Position numbers and translations under genes: made by a program
NCBI GenBank assembly: GCA_029210815.1
Contig: JARGGB010000020.1
Location: forward strand, 1-45,646
Length of the DNA: 45,646 nucleotides
Direction: 5' to 3'
DNA from: Candidatus Brevefilum sp.
Lineage (GTDB): Bacteria; Chloroflexota; Anaerolineae; Anaerolineales; Anaerolineaceae
The notes under the pieces: generated by a model
What the model was told of the DNA's origin: nothing
What the model saw: the letters and a program-made list of their open reading frames with translations, nothing else
The model's database searches: none
In this document: positions 32,280 through 40,228 of the stretch, piece after piece
Position numbering within the stretch: position 1 is the stretch's first letter
Layout: each line of letters opens with the position of its first letter

Positions 32280-33479
32280 TTATCGCACGGATGCAGGTCT
32301 TTCACCCAGCACCACGCTGAAATCCATTTCCTCGCCATCTCTCAAGACGGTTAAGGTGATATCATCACCCGGTTTTTTGTTGAGCATCATGTAACTCAAC
32401 ATATCGCTGAACTGGAGCATTTCACGCCCATCTACGCCAATGATCAGATCACCGCCAGCAAACATCCCCTGTACTTGCGTGGGTTGATTGCCTGCCCTGA
32501 TGCCCGCCTGATCAGCAGGACCGCCCGGAACAATTTCAGCCACGTAAGCGCCTGTTGCCTGGGATAAGCCTAAAAATTCAGCCTGTGTCAAGGATAATGA
32601 TGAAAGCGCAGATAAACCTAAATAAGGATAATTATAGGTACCGCCTTCTTTTAGTGCGGGCAGAACAAGTCTTAAAATATTGGATGAGACGGCAAAACCG
32701 ATACCTGTATTGGCAGCGCCGCCTTCCAGCGTGCTCCCGCTAGTTTGAATAGCACGGTTGATACCAACCACTTCGCCGTTCAAATTCAATAAAGGACCAC
32801 CCGAATTACCGGGGTTGATGGTAGCATCTGTTTGAATCAAGTCACCTGCTGAAAAATATGAGCCCGATTCGGTCTGCCGAATGGATTCAAGTGTGCGTCC
32901 GCGAGCAGAGACGATGCCCGTTGTCATTGTGCCGCTTAATCCATAGGGGTTGCCGATGGCAATCACCGTTTGCCCGACGAGCACCCGGTCAGAATCTCCC
33001 AGTGTTAAGGGATAAAGCGCATCCGGGTCAACATCAACCTGAATAACTGCCAGGTCGGAATCCAGGTCTTCACCGATGACCTCGCCAAATACTTTTAAGC
33101 CGCTTTGGAAATGGACTTCCACTTCCTCAGCGCCATCGACCACATGGTAGTTGGTCACAATATGACCTTCTTTGTCGATGACAAACCCTGATCCAAGTCC
33201 CCCGCCAAATTGCGAGTAAACCTGGATAGATACCACACCCGGGCTGACCTGGTTATAAAGGTTGACCAGTGCGTCTTCCATCAAGACCTTATTTGGTATT
33301 AATACCTCCGTCATTTGAGTAACTTCGGTTTCCGGTCGGACTTCAACAGCCTCTTCTGGAATAATCGGTGTTGATTCCATTTGCCTTGTGAAGAAGGGCA
33401 AGCTTGGGATAGAACAAGCCATCATTGCCAAAATCAAAACACTAAGAATTAACCATAGTCGAAATTTGCGTGATTTCAT
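32280..33479 (-). CDS. HtrA/DegP-like serine protease with one PDZ domain, lipoprotein
   Basis: An envelope quality-control protease, 399 residues. The N-terminus MKSRKFRLWLILSVLILAMMAC looks like a lipoprotein signal with Cys22, although the lipobox is weak (MMAC). A 40-residue low-complexity linker leads to the trypsin-like domain (about 70-275). The triad is H112 in TNYHVVDG, D142 in SDLAVIQ and S226 in GNSGGP. One PDZ domain occupies about 290-395 (AGIRAGNQ, then GDLIIGVDGREM). A single PDZ makes it DegS-like in layout. AAAGGAAA precedes the ATG. Divergent from the LysM lipoprotein gene, with an 8-bp inverted repeat in the shared gap. Confidence 0.93.
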   Translation of the reverse strand: MKSRKFRLWLILSVLILAMMACSIPSLPFFTRQMESTPIIPEEAVEVRPETEVTQMTEVLIPNKVLMEDALVNLYNQVSPGVVSIQVYSQFGGGLGSGFVIDKEGHIVTNYHVVDGAEEVEVHFQSGLKVFGEVIGEDLDSDLAVIQVDVDPDALYPLTLGDSDRVLVGQTVIAIGNPYGLSGTMTTGIVSARGRTLESIRQTESGSYFSAGDLIQTDATINPGNSGGPLLNLNGEVVGINRAIQTSGSTLEGGAANTGIGFAVSSNILRLVLPALKEGGTYNYPYLGLSALSSLSLTQAEFLGLSQATGAYVAEIVPGGPADQAGIRAGNQPTQVQGMFAGGDLIIGVDGREMLQFSDMLSYMMLNKKPGDDITLTVLRDGEEMDFSVVLGERPASVR

Positions 33480-33566
33480 GTCTTTTTCCTTTCTTTCTCA
33501 ATACACCATCTTAGCCCAAAATCGTTAGATGGGTATTAACGATCAGGATCATGGATTAAAAAACGT

Positions 33567-33588
33567 TTTAAGACCGAAATGTCTTAAA
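33567..33588. promoter_or_regulatory. inverted repeat in the htrA-lysM divergent gap (operator candidate)
   Basis: TTTAAGAC (33567-33574) and GTCTTAAA (33581-33588) form a perfect 8-bp inverted repeat around CGAAAT, about 90 nt upstream of htrA and 185 nt upstream of the LysM gene. There is no T-run, so it is more likely a protein-binding site than a terminator. Confidence 0.35.
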
Positions 33589-33687
33589 TTATCCTTCGGT
33601 TTTCAATAAGCTTAAGTTTATACAATTCGCTGAATTTTTCAAATGTGTGTCAATAGTTTGACTAAGTTTGCCCACCTGAGGCTAACC

Positions 33688-33716
33688 TTGACGCTAAAAT
33701 CGGATTATGCTACTAT
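33688..33716 (+). promoter_or_regulatory. promoter of the LysM lipoprotein gene
   Basis: TTGACG (33688-33693), a 17-nt spacer and TACTAT (33711-33716) with TGC directly before it (extended -10). The predicted start near 33723 leaves a leader of about 50 nt containing GAAGGAG before the ATG. Confidence 0.6.
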
Positions 33717-33772
33717 CCTATTAACATCATATTCAGAAAATTTATATCTTTTCAAAAGAAGGAGATACAGCA

Positions 33773-34372
33773 ATGACCAAAAAAATAGGGATTGTCATTG
33801 TCAGCCTTGTGCTTTTCTCCCTGGTACTTTCTGGGTGTAAAATGCCCGCTTCAAAGGCCCCAGAAACACCAACGGGTGAGATTAAAACCACCCCCATTGT
33901 CATTCAAACCGATGCTCCTGCAATGGTCACACAAACAGAAGTGGCAAAAACAGCAGAGGCAACATCCGGGGAACCTGGAACAGGTCCTACAAGTACACCT
34001 GAACCCACAAGAGTTATTGCTGTTCCCACCGTTACTCGACCTGCAGAATATACTCTTCAAGAAGGCGAATACATCTATTGTATTGCCAGGCGTTTTAACG
34101 TCGCTCCTGCGGACATTCTGGAGGCAAATGGGCTTGGTGAAAATGATCTCTTAAGCCCGGGTGATACTCTGGTTATTCCGCAAACCAGTTCCTGGGAAGG
34201 AGCAGGACGTGTTCGAAATCCACACCCGGATACCTACACCGTTGATCCAGGCGACAATATTTACTCGGTTGCCTGTTATTATGGAGATGTCTCACCGGAG
34301 GCGATCATTGCAGTCAACGAATTAGAAGAGCCCTATGATCTCACTCCCGGGCAAACACTGCAAATTCCATAA
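33773..34372 (+). CDS. lipoprotein with two LysM domains
   Basis: An envelope lipoprotein of 199 residues that probably binds peptidoglycan or another glycan. The signal peptide ends in lipobox LSGC with Cys22. A Thr/Pro/Glu-rich linker spans about 25-90. LysM 1 starts at YTLQEGEYIYCIARRFNV (about 93-110) and LysM 2 at YTVDPGDNIYSVACYYGDV (about 151-169); each ends in an LxPGxxLxIP motif. Both repeats carry a cysteine in their first helix region (IYCIARRF and SVACYYGD), which could form a disulfide. GAAGGAG lies 8-9 nt before the ATG. No catalytic domain is fused. The gene has its own promoter and terminator. Confidence 0.88.
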   Translation: MTKKIGIVIVSLVLFSLVLSGCKMPASKAPETPTGEIKTTPIVIQTDAPAMVTQTEVAKTAEATSGEPGTGPTSTPEPTRVIAVPTVTRPAEYTLQEGEYIYCIARRFNVAPADILEANGLGENDLLSPGDTLVIPQTSSWEGAGRVRNPHPDTYTVDPGDNIYSVACYYGDVSPEAIIAVNELEEPYDLTPGQTLQIP

Positions 34373-34404
34373 GGTTAGGAAGCAAACTAAAATCCAAACC
34401 AATG

Positions 34405-34441
34405 AGCTGCGCTTGTCAATTTTATAAAAGCGCAGCTTTTT
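34405..34441 (+). terminator. intrinsic terminator after the LysM gene
   Basis: AGCTGCGCTT (34405-34414) pairs with AAGCGCAGCT (34428-34437), followed by a T-run to 34441. The next ATG is 19 nt away, so the Nudix gene needs read-through or its own promoter inside this region. Confidence 0.85.
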
Positions 34442-34459
34442 AGTTAAATGAGGCTCAAA

Positions 34460-34990
34460 ATGGACAATCGAATCATCAAGAAAGAATATCATTATCGTGG
34501 ACATGCTTTTGATGTTTCCAAGGTTTATGTCAAATTACCTGATGGTCGTGAGCGAGGTTATGACCTGGTGGAACACGGTGATTCAGTAACCATTGTGCCC
34601 GTTTCTGCGGATGGTCTACTTTACTTCGTCACCCAGCACAGAATAGGCGCCGGTCAAGAGCTTTTGGAACTGCCAGCAGGTGTGCTCGACAAAAACGAAA
34701 AGCCAATTGTTGCTGCCAATCGAGAACTGCAGGAAGAAATTGGCAAAGCTGCTGGCGAACTCCAGGAACTGGGTGGTTTTTATCTTGCCCCCGGCTATAC
34801 CGATGAATACATGCTTGTTTATCTTGCAACGGGTTTGTATGAGTCACCCCTTGACCCCGATGATGATGAATTTCTACAAATCATCACAATGCCAGTTGAG
34901 GAAGCTTATCAAAAGGCTTATTCCGGAGAAATATCCGACGGAAAAACACTGGCTTCCTTATTGCTTGCAAAACCCTTTCTCATTCCTTAA
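34460..34990 (+). CDS. Nudix hydrolase, ADP-ribose pyrophosphatase-like
   Basis: A cytoplasmic pyrophosphohydrolase, probably splitting ADP-ribose or a related nucleoside diphosphate derivative. It is 176 residues. The Nudix box is complete: from G74 of GVLDKNE to the REL, EE and G of NRELQEEIG at about 87-95, following the consensus G-x5-E-x7-RE-x2-EE-x-G. The preceding LLELPAG and following ELGGFYLAPGYTDE are typical of the ADP-ribose group. I prefer ATG 34460 because GAGG lies 7 nt upstream; the ATG at 34448 overlaps that site. Confidence 0.9.
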   Translation: MDNRIIKKEYHYRGHAFDVSKVYVKLPDGRERGYDLVEHGDSVTIVPVSADGLLYFVTQHRIGAGQELLELPAGVLDKNEKPIVAANRELQEEIGKAAGELQELGGFYLAPGYTDEYMLVYLATGLYESPLDPDDDEFLQIITMPVEEAYQKAYSGEISDGKTLASLLLAKPFLIP

Positions 34991-35219
34991 TTCTTATTTT
35001 TGAACTGCCTTATCGCAAGGTTTGATAATGCTGCTGTGTCTATAAAAGCATACGGACATGACATGACTCAACAGCGAATGTGAAAAAAATAACATAAAAA
35101 TTCCCCAGAATCAGGTTATACTTAATAGTTGGATAAGTCCAAATAGATCAACCTGGTATTATCCCAATTTTTTTTGCAAATCACTATTTGTTCTACAAAT
35201 AATTAAAGGAGAATATTTA

Positions 35220-38200
35220 ATGAAACGTCAAATGGTAATGACTGATGCCAACGAAGCAACGGCCTGGGTCGCTTACCGGTTGAACGAGATAATCGCGATC
35301 TACCCGATCACGCCCTCGTCTCCGATGGGTGAGTATGCCGATGCTTGGTCGGCACAAGGTATTCCTAATATCTGGGGAACTGTCCCGGATGTTACAGAAA
35401 TGCAAGCCGAGGGTGGCGCAGCAGGCGCAGTCCATGGTGCGCTGCAAGCTGGCGGCCTGACCACAACCTTCACCGCTTCCCAGGGTTTGCTGTTGATGAT
35501 CCCCAATATGTACAAAATTGCCGGCGAACTGACCGCAGCAGTGTTCAATGTCAGTGCCCGTTCTGTGGCAGCCCAGGCGCTTTCAATTTTTGGCGACCAC
35601 ACAGATGTGACCGCTGCACGCGCTACTGGCTTTGCAATGCTTGCCAGCGGCTCCGTCCAACAAGCACAGGATATGGCGCTTATCGCCCAGGCAGCGACCC
35701 TTCGCAGCCGTGTGCCTTTCCTTCACTTTTTTGACGGCTTCCGAAGCTCCCATGAGATTTCAAAGATCGAACGCCTGGATGAGGCAGATCTTGCCGCCTT
35801 GATCGATGATGATTTAATTACACAGCATCGTGCTCGCGCGCTTTCACCTGATCATCCAGTGCTGCGCGGTACCGCCCAAAACCCCGACGTTTTCTTCCAG
35901 GGTCGTGAAACGGTCAATCCCTTCTATGATAAGACCCCTGAAATTGTCCAGGATGTGATGGATCAATTTGCGAAGCAGGTTGGGCGCTCCTATCACCTAG
36001 TTGATTACATTGGTGCCCCAGATGCTGAGCGAGTGATTGTATTAATGGCTTCCGGAACGGAAACAGCAGAAGAAACCGTAAAACATCTTGCAGCAAAGGG
36101 TGAGAAAGTAGGCGTGCTTTCCGTTCGCCTGTATCGACCTTTCTCTGTTAAGCATATGATGGAAGCATTGCCCAAGACCGTTAAGGTCATCGCGGCACTT
36201 GACCGTACTAAGGAACCGGGCGCCAGCGGTGAGCCCCTTTATTTAGATATTGTCAATGCTGTTGATGAGGGGATGGAATTGGGTATTGCACCATTTGACA
36301 TGAAACCAAAGGTGATTGGTGGACGTTACGGTCTTTCCTCGAAGGAATTTACACCTGCGATGGTCAAAGGTGTCTTTGATGAAATGAGCAAAGAAAAACC
36401 CAAGAAACACTTTACTGTCGGTATTTATGACGATGTTACCCACACCAACCTGGATTGGGATCCTAGCTTTGAAATTTTGGGTAAGGACGTTGTCCAGGCA
36501 ATGTTCTATGGTCTCGGTGCAGATGGCACCGTCAGCGCGAATAAGAACTCGATCAAGATCATTGGTGAAGATACAGATAATCATGCCCAGGGTTACTTCC
36601 AGTATGACTCGAAGAAATCCGGGGCAGTAACAGTTTCTCACCTGCGCTTTGGACCTGATCCCATTCGGGCGCCGTATCTTATCGCAGAGGGTGAAGCGGA
36701 TTTCCTCGCCTGTCACCAATTCTCCTTCCTTGAAAAATTTGACATGCTCAAGTTTGCCCGACCCGGCGGCATTTTCTTGCTCAACAGCATCTATGAACCT
36801 GAAGAGGTTTGGGATCACCTCCCGGCAAAAGTCCAGGAAGCATTGATCAAGAAAGACCTCCAATTCTATGCTATTGATGCTTACAATGTTGCCGAAAAGA
36901 CCAATATGGGTCAGCGCATCAATACCATCATGCAGACCTGTTTCTTTGCAATCTCCGGCATCCTGCCGAAAGATCAGGCGATTAAAGAAATTAAGAAATC
37001 GATCAAAAAGACCTATGGTAAGCGCGGTGAAGCTGTTATTAAACAAAATTATGCCGCTGTTGACAGCGCAGTTGAAAATATGGTCAAGATTAACGTGCCT
37101 GACAAGGTCACCAGTGAAATCCCCATGCTAGCGGCCGTTCCTGAAGCAGCACCTGAATATGTGCGCGATGTGCTGGGTAAGATCATTGATCGGCGCGGCG
37201 ATGATGTCAAAGTGAGTGAGATGCCCGTTGATGGCAGTTTCCCCACAGGTACCACCCAGTGGGAAAAACGCAATGTCGCCCTTGAAATCCCAGTTTGGGA
37301 ACCCGATTTATGCATTCAGTGCGGCAAGTGTGCATTTGTTTGTCCGCACGCCTCGATCCGTACCCTTGTTTATGAAGACTCTTATCTTGAAAACGCACCG
37401 GAGACCTTCAAATATACCAATGCGAAGTTCCGTGAATTCCGTGACGGCTGGTCCTTCACTGTCCAGGTAGCACCAGAAGACTGCACCGGTTGCGGCATGT
37501 GTGTTGAGAGTTGCCCTGCGAAAGACCGCGAGAACCCGAGCCGAAAAGCGATCAATATGGCACCGCAGCCCCCAATCCGAGAGCAAGAAGCAGAAAATTG
37601 GGACTTCTTCAAGTCGCTGCCCTACCCGGATCGCAAAAGCTTTACCCCGCACACCGTCAAGAATTCTCAGCTCCTGGAGCCCTTGTTTGAGTTCTCGGGT
37701 GCCTGTGCAGGTTGTGGTGAAACACCCTATATCAAACTTGTGACCCAGCTATTCGGCGATCGCATGGTGATCGCTAACGCTACGGGTTGTTCTTCAATTT
37801 ACGGCGGCAACCTGCCTACAACACCTTATACCTTCAACGCAGATGGCCGCGGTCCTGCCTGGTCTAACTCCTTGTTTGAAGACAATGCTGAGTTTGGTCT
37901 GGGTATGCGGCTGACAATAGATAAGTTTGTTGAATTCGCCAATGAATTGTTAACCAAGATGTCTGACGAGGTTGGAAAAGACCTGGCAGATGCGATTTTG
38001 CATGCCAGCCAGAAGACGGAAGAAGAATTAGAAGCACAGCGAGACCGTGTAAAACAGCTTAAAGAAAAACTTGAAACGCTGAACACCCCTGCTGCCCGCA
38101 ACCTGCTGTCCCTTGCCGATTACCTTGTGCGCAAGAGCGTATGGATTTTTGGCGGCGACGGTTGGGCTTACGACATCGGCTACGGTGGTTTGGATCATGT

Positions 38201-38795
38201 TCTTGCCTCCGGACGTGATGTTAACGTGCTTGTACTTGACACCGAAGTTTATTCCAACACCGGCGGTCAATCCTCCAAGGCAACCCCCCGTGCTGCAGTG
38301 GCAAAATTCGCTGCTAACGGGAAAGACCTGCCCAAGAAAGACCTGGGCATGATGGCAATGTCTTACGGTTACGTTTACGTCGCCCGTGTGGCTATGGGTG
38401 CCAGCGACCGCCAGACCCTGCAAGCAATCCGTGAAGCGGAAGCTTACGAAGGCCCATCGCTGATCATCGCATATTCACATTGTATTGCCCACGGCATCAA
38501 TATGAAGCTTGGTCTGCAGCAGCAGGACCTGGCAGTTAAATCTGGTGTTTGGCCGCTCTATCGTTACAATCCTGAATTGGCTGCGGTGGGTGAGAATCCC
38601 CTGTCGGTTGACTCGAAAGAACCTACGGTATCGGTTGAAGAATACGCCTACAATGAAACGCGTTACCGCATGCTCTTGCAGAGCAATGAGGAACGGGCTG
38701 AAATGTTGATGCAAAAAGCTAAGAAAGATGCTGCCAGCCGCTGGAACCTTTACCAGCAAATGGCGGATATGCATTACACTAAGCCCGAAGAATAA
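35220..38795 (+). CDS. nifJ: pyruvate:ferredoxin (flavodoxin) oxidoreductase, homodimeric
   Basis: Oxidatively decarboxylates pyruvate with CoA to acetyl-CoA, CO2 and reduced ferredoxin, a central step of anaerobic fermentation. The 1191 residues cover all domains of the fused single-chain enzyme. Domain I is at the N-terminus (IIAIYPITPSSPMGEYAD near 23-40), with the gamma-type domain after about 420. The ferredoxin-like domain has two 4Fe-4S motifs, CIQCGKCAFVCP near 700-711 and CTGCGMCVESCP near 755-766. The thiamine-diphosphate domain starts at ACAGCGE (ligands of the third cluster, near 828-834) and carries GDGWAYDIGYGGLDH and VYSNTGGQSSKATP. AAAGGAG lies 8-9 nt before the ATG. The gene is followed by an intrinsic terminator and then the DHOD-like gene. 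Confidence 0.96.
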   Translation: MKRQMVMTDANEATAWVAYRLNEIIAIYPITPSSPMGEYADAWSAQGIPNIWGTVPDVTEMQAEGGAAGAVHGALQAGGLTTTFTASQGLLLMIPNMYKIAGELTAAVFNVSARSVAAQALSIFGDHTDVTAARATGFAMLASGSVQQAQDMALIAQAATLRSRVPFLHFFDGFRSSHEISKIERLDEADLAALIDDDLITQHRARALSPDHPVLRGTAQNPDVFFQGRETVNPFYDKTPEIVQDVMDQFAKQVGRSYHLVDYIGAPDAERVIVLMASGTETAEETVKHLAAKGEKVGVLSVRLYRPFSVKHMMEALPKTVKVIAALDRTKEPGASGEPLYLDIVNAVDEGMELGIAPFDMKPKVIGGRYGLSSKEFTPAMVKGVFDEMSKEKPKKHFTVGIYDDVTHTNLDWDPSFEILGKDVVQAMFYGLGADGTVSANKNSIKIIGEDTDNHAQGYFQYDSKKSGAVTVSHLRFGPDPIRAPYLIAEGEADFLACHQFSFLEKFDMLKFARPGGIFLLNSIYEPEEVWDHLPAKVQEALIKKDLQFYAIDAYNVAEKTNMGQRINTIMQTCFFAISGILPKDQAIKEIKKSIKKTYGKRGEAVIKQNYAAVDSAVENMVKINVPDKVTSEIPMLAAVPEAAPEYVRDVLGKIIDRRGDDVKVSEMPVDGSFPTGTTQWEKRNVALEIPVWEPDLCIQCGKCAFVCPHASIRTLVYEDSYLENAPETFKYTNAKFREFRDGWSFTVQVAPEDCTGCGMCVESCPAKDRENPSRKAINMAPQPPIREQEAENWDFFKSLPYPDRKSFTPHTVKNSQLLEPLFEFSGACAGCGETPYIKLVTQLFGDRMVIANATGCSSIYGGNLPTTPYTFNADGRGPAWSNSLFEDNAEFGLGMRLTIDKFVEFANELLTKMSDEVGKDLADAILHASQKTEEELEAQRDRVKQLKEKLETLNTPAARNLLSLADYLVRKSVWIFGGDGWAYDIGYGGLDHVLASGRDVNVLVLDTEVYSNTGGQSSKATPRAAVAKFAANGKDLPKKDLGMMAMSYGYVYVARVAMGASDRQTLQAIREAEAYEGPSLIIAYSHCIAHGINMKLGLQQQDLAVKSGVWPLYRYNPELAAVGENPLSVDSKEPTVSVEEYAYNETRYRMLLQSNEERAEMLMQKAKKDAASRWNLYQQMADMHYTKPEE

Positions 38796-38825
38796 AGTTT
38801 TGAATTAGGCAGTTTTGACAAGTAT

Positions 38826-38865
38826 AATAATGGTGATGGACAGCTGTTCATCACCATTATTTTTT
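38826..38865 (+). terminator. intrinsic terminator after nifJ
   Basis: AATAATGGTGATG (38826-38838) pairs perfectly with CATCACCATTATT (38849-38861) over 13 bp with a 10-nt loop, followed by TTTT. The downstream DHOD-like gene would be read at reduced level or from its own promoter. Confidence 0.88.
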
Positions 38866-38911
38866 AGGAATTAGATTAGATTCACTCAATAATTTCAATG
38901 ATGGAGGAATA

Positions 38912-39916
38912 ATGATTGAACTGAAGACCAAATATCTTGGACTTGAATTGAAGAACCCCTTAGTCGCATCAGCATCAGCGCTTTCAAAGAAGACATCCTA
39001 TGTTAAGCAAATGGAAGATGCTGGCGTCAGCGCCGTGGTGATGTACTCGCTTTTTGAAGAACAAATCACACATGACAGCCTGGCATTTAATTATTTTATG
39101 GAGCGTGGCACAGATCGCTTCGCCGAATCCCTTGATTATTTCCCGGACCTCGACAGGTACAATGTTGGACCTGATCAGTACCTGGAGCAAATTCAGCACA
39201 ATAAAGAGGCTGTGGATATCCCGGTCATTGCCAGCTTGAACGGCGTTTCTAATACGGGTTGGATTAAGTACGCTCAAAAGATGGCAGAAGCTGGGGCGGA
39301 TGCGCTGGAATTGAATACGTATTACATTTCAACCAGCCCTGATGTCACCTCTCAGCAGCTGGAAGATAATTATGTTGAACTTGTCAAAGCGGTGTGTGAA
39401 AACGTCGATATCCCTGTATCCGTGAAGTTAAGCCCGTTCTTCTCGGCTTTGCCAAACCTGATTCGCCGACTTGAAGACGCTGGTGCTGAGGGTTTTGTCC
39501 TTTTCAACCGTTTCATTCAACCTGACCTGAATATTGAAAAACTTGAAGTGGACACCACTTTGCATCTTTCAACTTCAGAAGAATTACTCCTGCCCTTACG
39601 CTGGGTGGCATTGTTATACGGACGCACTGGTGCCGATTTAGCATTAACAAGCGGCGTGCATAATGGTGTCGATTTGGTTAAATCCGTGATGGCTGGCGCT
39701 GATGTCGCCATGGTTTCCTCTGAATTCGTGGCTAAGGGTGTGGGTCGTGCGACTGAAATGCTGGCGGAAATGGAAAATTGGATGACGGCTTATGAATACG
39801 ATTCTGTTGCGAAAATGCGCGGCAGCATGAGTCAGAAGAATGTAAGCAATCCCGCCGCATTTGAACGGGCAAATTATATGAAAGCCCTGCAGTCTTACGA
39901 TAATAAACTGCCGTAA
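38912..39916 (+). CDS. dihydroorotate dehydrogenase-like flavoprotein
   Basis: A 334-residue FMN-type TIM-barrel protein of the dihydroorotate dehydrogenase superfamily. It opens with LKTKYLGLELKNPLVASAS, the usual start of these proteins. It also carries ALELNTYYIS and the phosphate-loop region GVHNGVDLVKSVMAGADVAMVSS (about 250-272). The group is often annotated as DHOD-like and in my recollection commonly lies beside nifJ in anaerobes, as here. The catalytic Cys/Ser loop of true PyrD is not obvious, no pyrK or other pyr gene is adjacent, and the true substrate is uncertain. GGAGGA precedes the ATG. Confidence 0.82.
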   Translation: MIELKTKYLGLELKNPLVASASALSKKTSYVKQMEDAGVSAVVMYSLFEEQITHDSLAFNYFMERGTDRFAESLDYFPDLDRYNVGPDQYLEQIQHNKEAVDIPVIASLNGVSNTGWIKYAQKMAEAGADALELNTYYISTSPDVTSQQLEDNYVELVKAVCENVDIPVSVKLSPFFSALPNLIRRLEDAGAEGFVLFNRFIQPDLNIEKLEVDTTLHLSTSEELLLPLRWVALLYGRTGADLALTSGVHNGVDLVKSVMAGADVAMVSSEFVAKGVGRATEMLAEMENWMTAYEYDSVAKMRGSMSQKNVSNPAAFERANYMKALQSYDNKLP

Positions 39917-39983
39917 ATCCGTTAAAAAACTAAAGCTGATAAGTTTGCACTGTACATAATTATCAGCCATAAAAACAGGAAAT

Positions 39984-40022
39984 AAGGACTGAGATCTTAT
40001 TTGATAAGGACTCAGTCCTTTT
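39984..40022 (+). terminator. intrinsic terminator after the DHOD-like gene
   Basis: AAGGACTGAG (39984-39993) pairs with CTCAGTCCTT (40011-40020) over 10 bp, followed by two more T. A second hairpin, GCTGATAA (39935-39942) with TTATCAGC (39960-39967), lies just before it without a T-run. Confidence 0.75.
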
Positions 40023-40085
40023 CGTTTAAGCTTGATTCCTTTATGAGAATGTTGAAAATTGTAATTAATAATGACCAATTTCCCC

Positions 40086-40183
40086 GTAGGGGCAACCCTG
40101 CTTAAGCCCCCAACGATTTTCTGGGGCAGTGGTTGCCCAGCCCGAAGGGTGCACGCGAGGCAGACATGGAGGTCTGCCCCTAC
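40086..40183. repeat. 98-nt palindromic intergenic repeat (MITE-like)
   Basis: The segment begins with GTAGGGGCA (40086-40094) and ends with TGCCCCTAC (40175-40183), perfect 9-nt terminal inverted repeats. Inside are further inverted pieces: GGGCAACC near the left end against GGTTGCCC at about 40130-40138, and GGCAGACATGGAGGTCTGCC near the right end. There is no coding potential. It fills the gap between the DHOD-like gene and the convergent MFS gene. Confidence 0.75.
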
Positions 40184-40228
40184 ATATTGTATCGAAGATT
40201 TTTTCTTAGAATTTAGAAGAAGAAACTT

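Noticed and set aside
36243-37046. A 267-codon open frame on the minus strand inside nifJ.
   Set aside because: It lies wholly inside the well-conserved PFOR gene on the other strand, has no ribosome-binding site and no family features.
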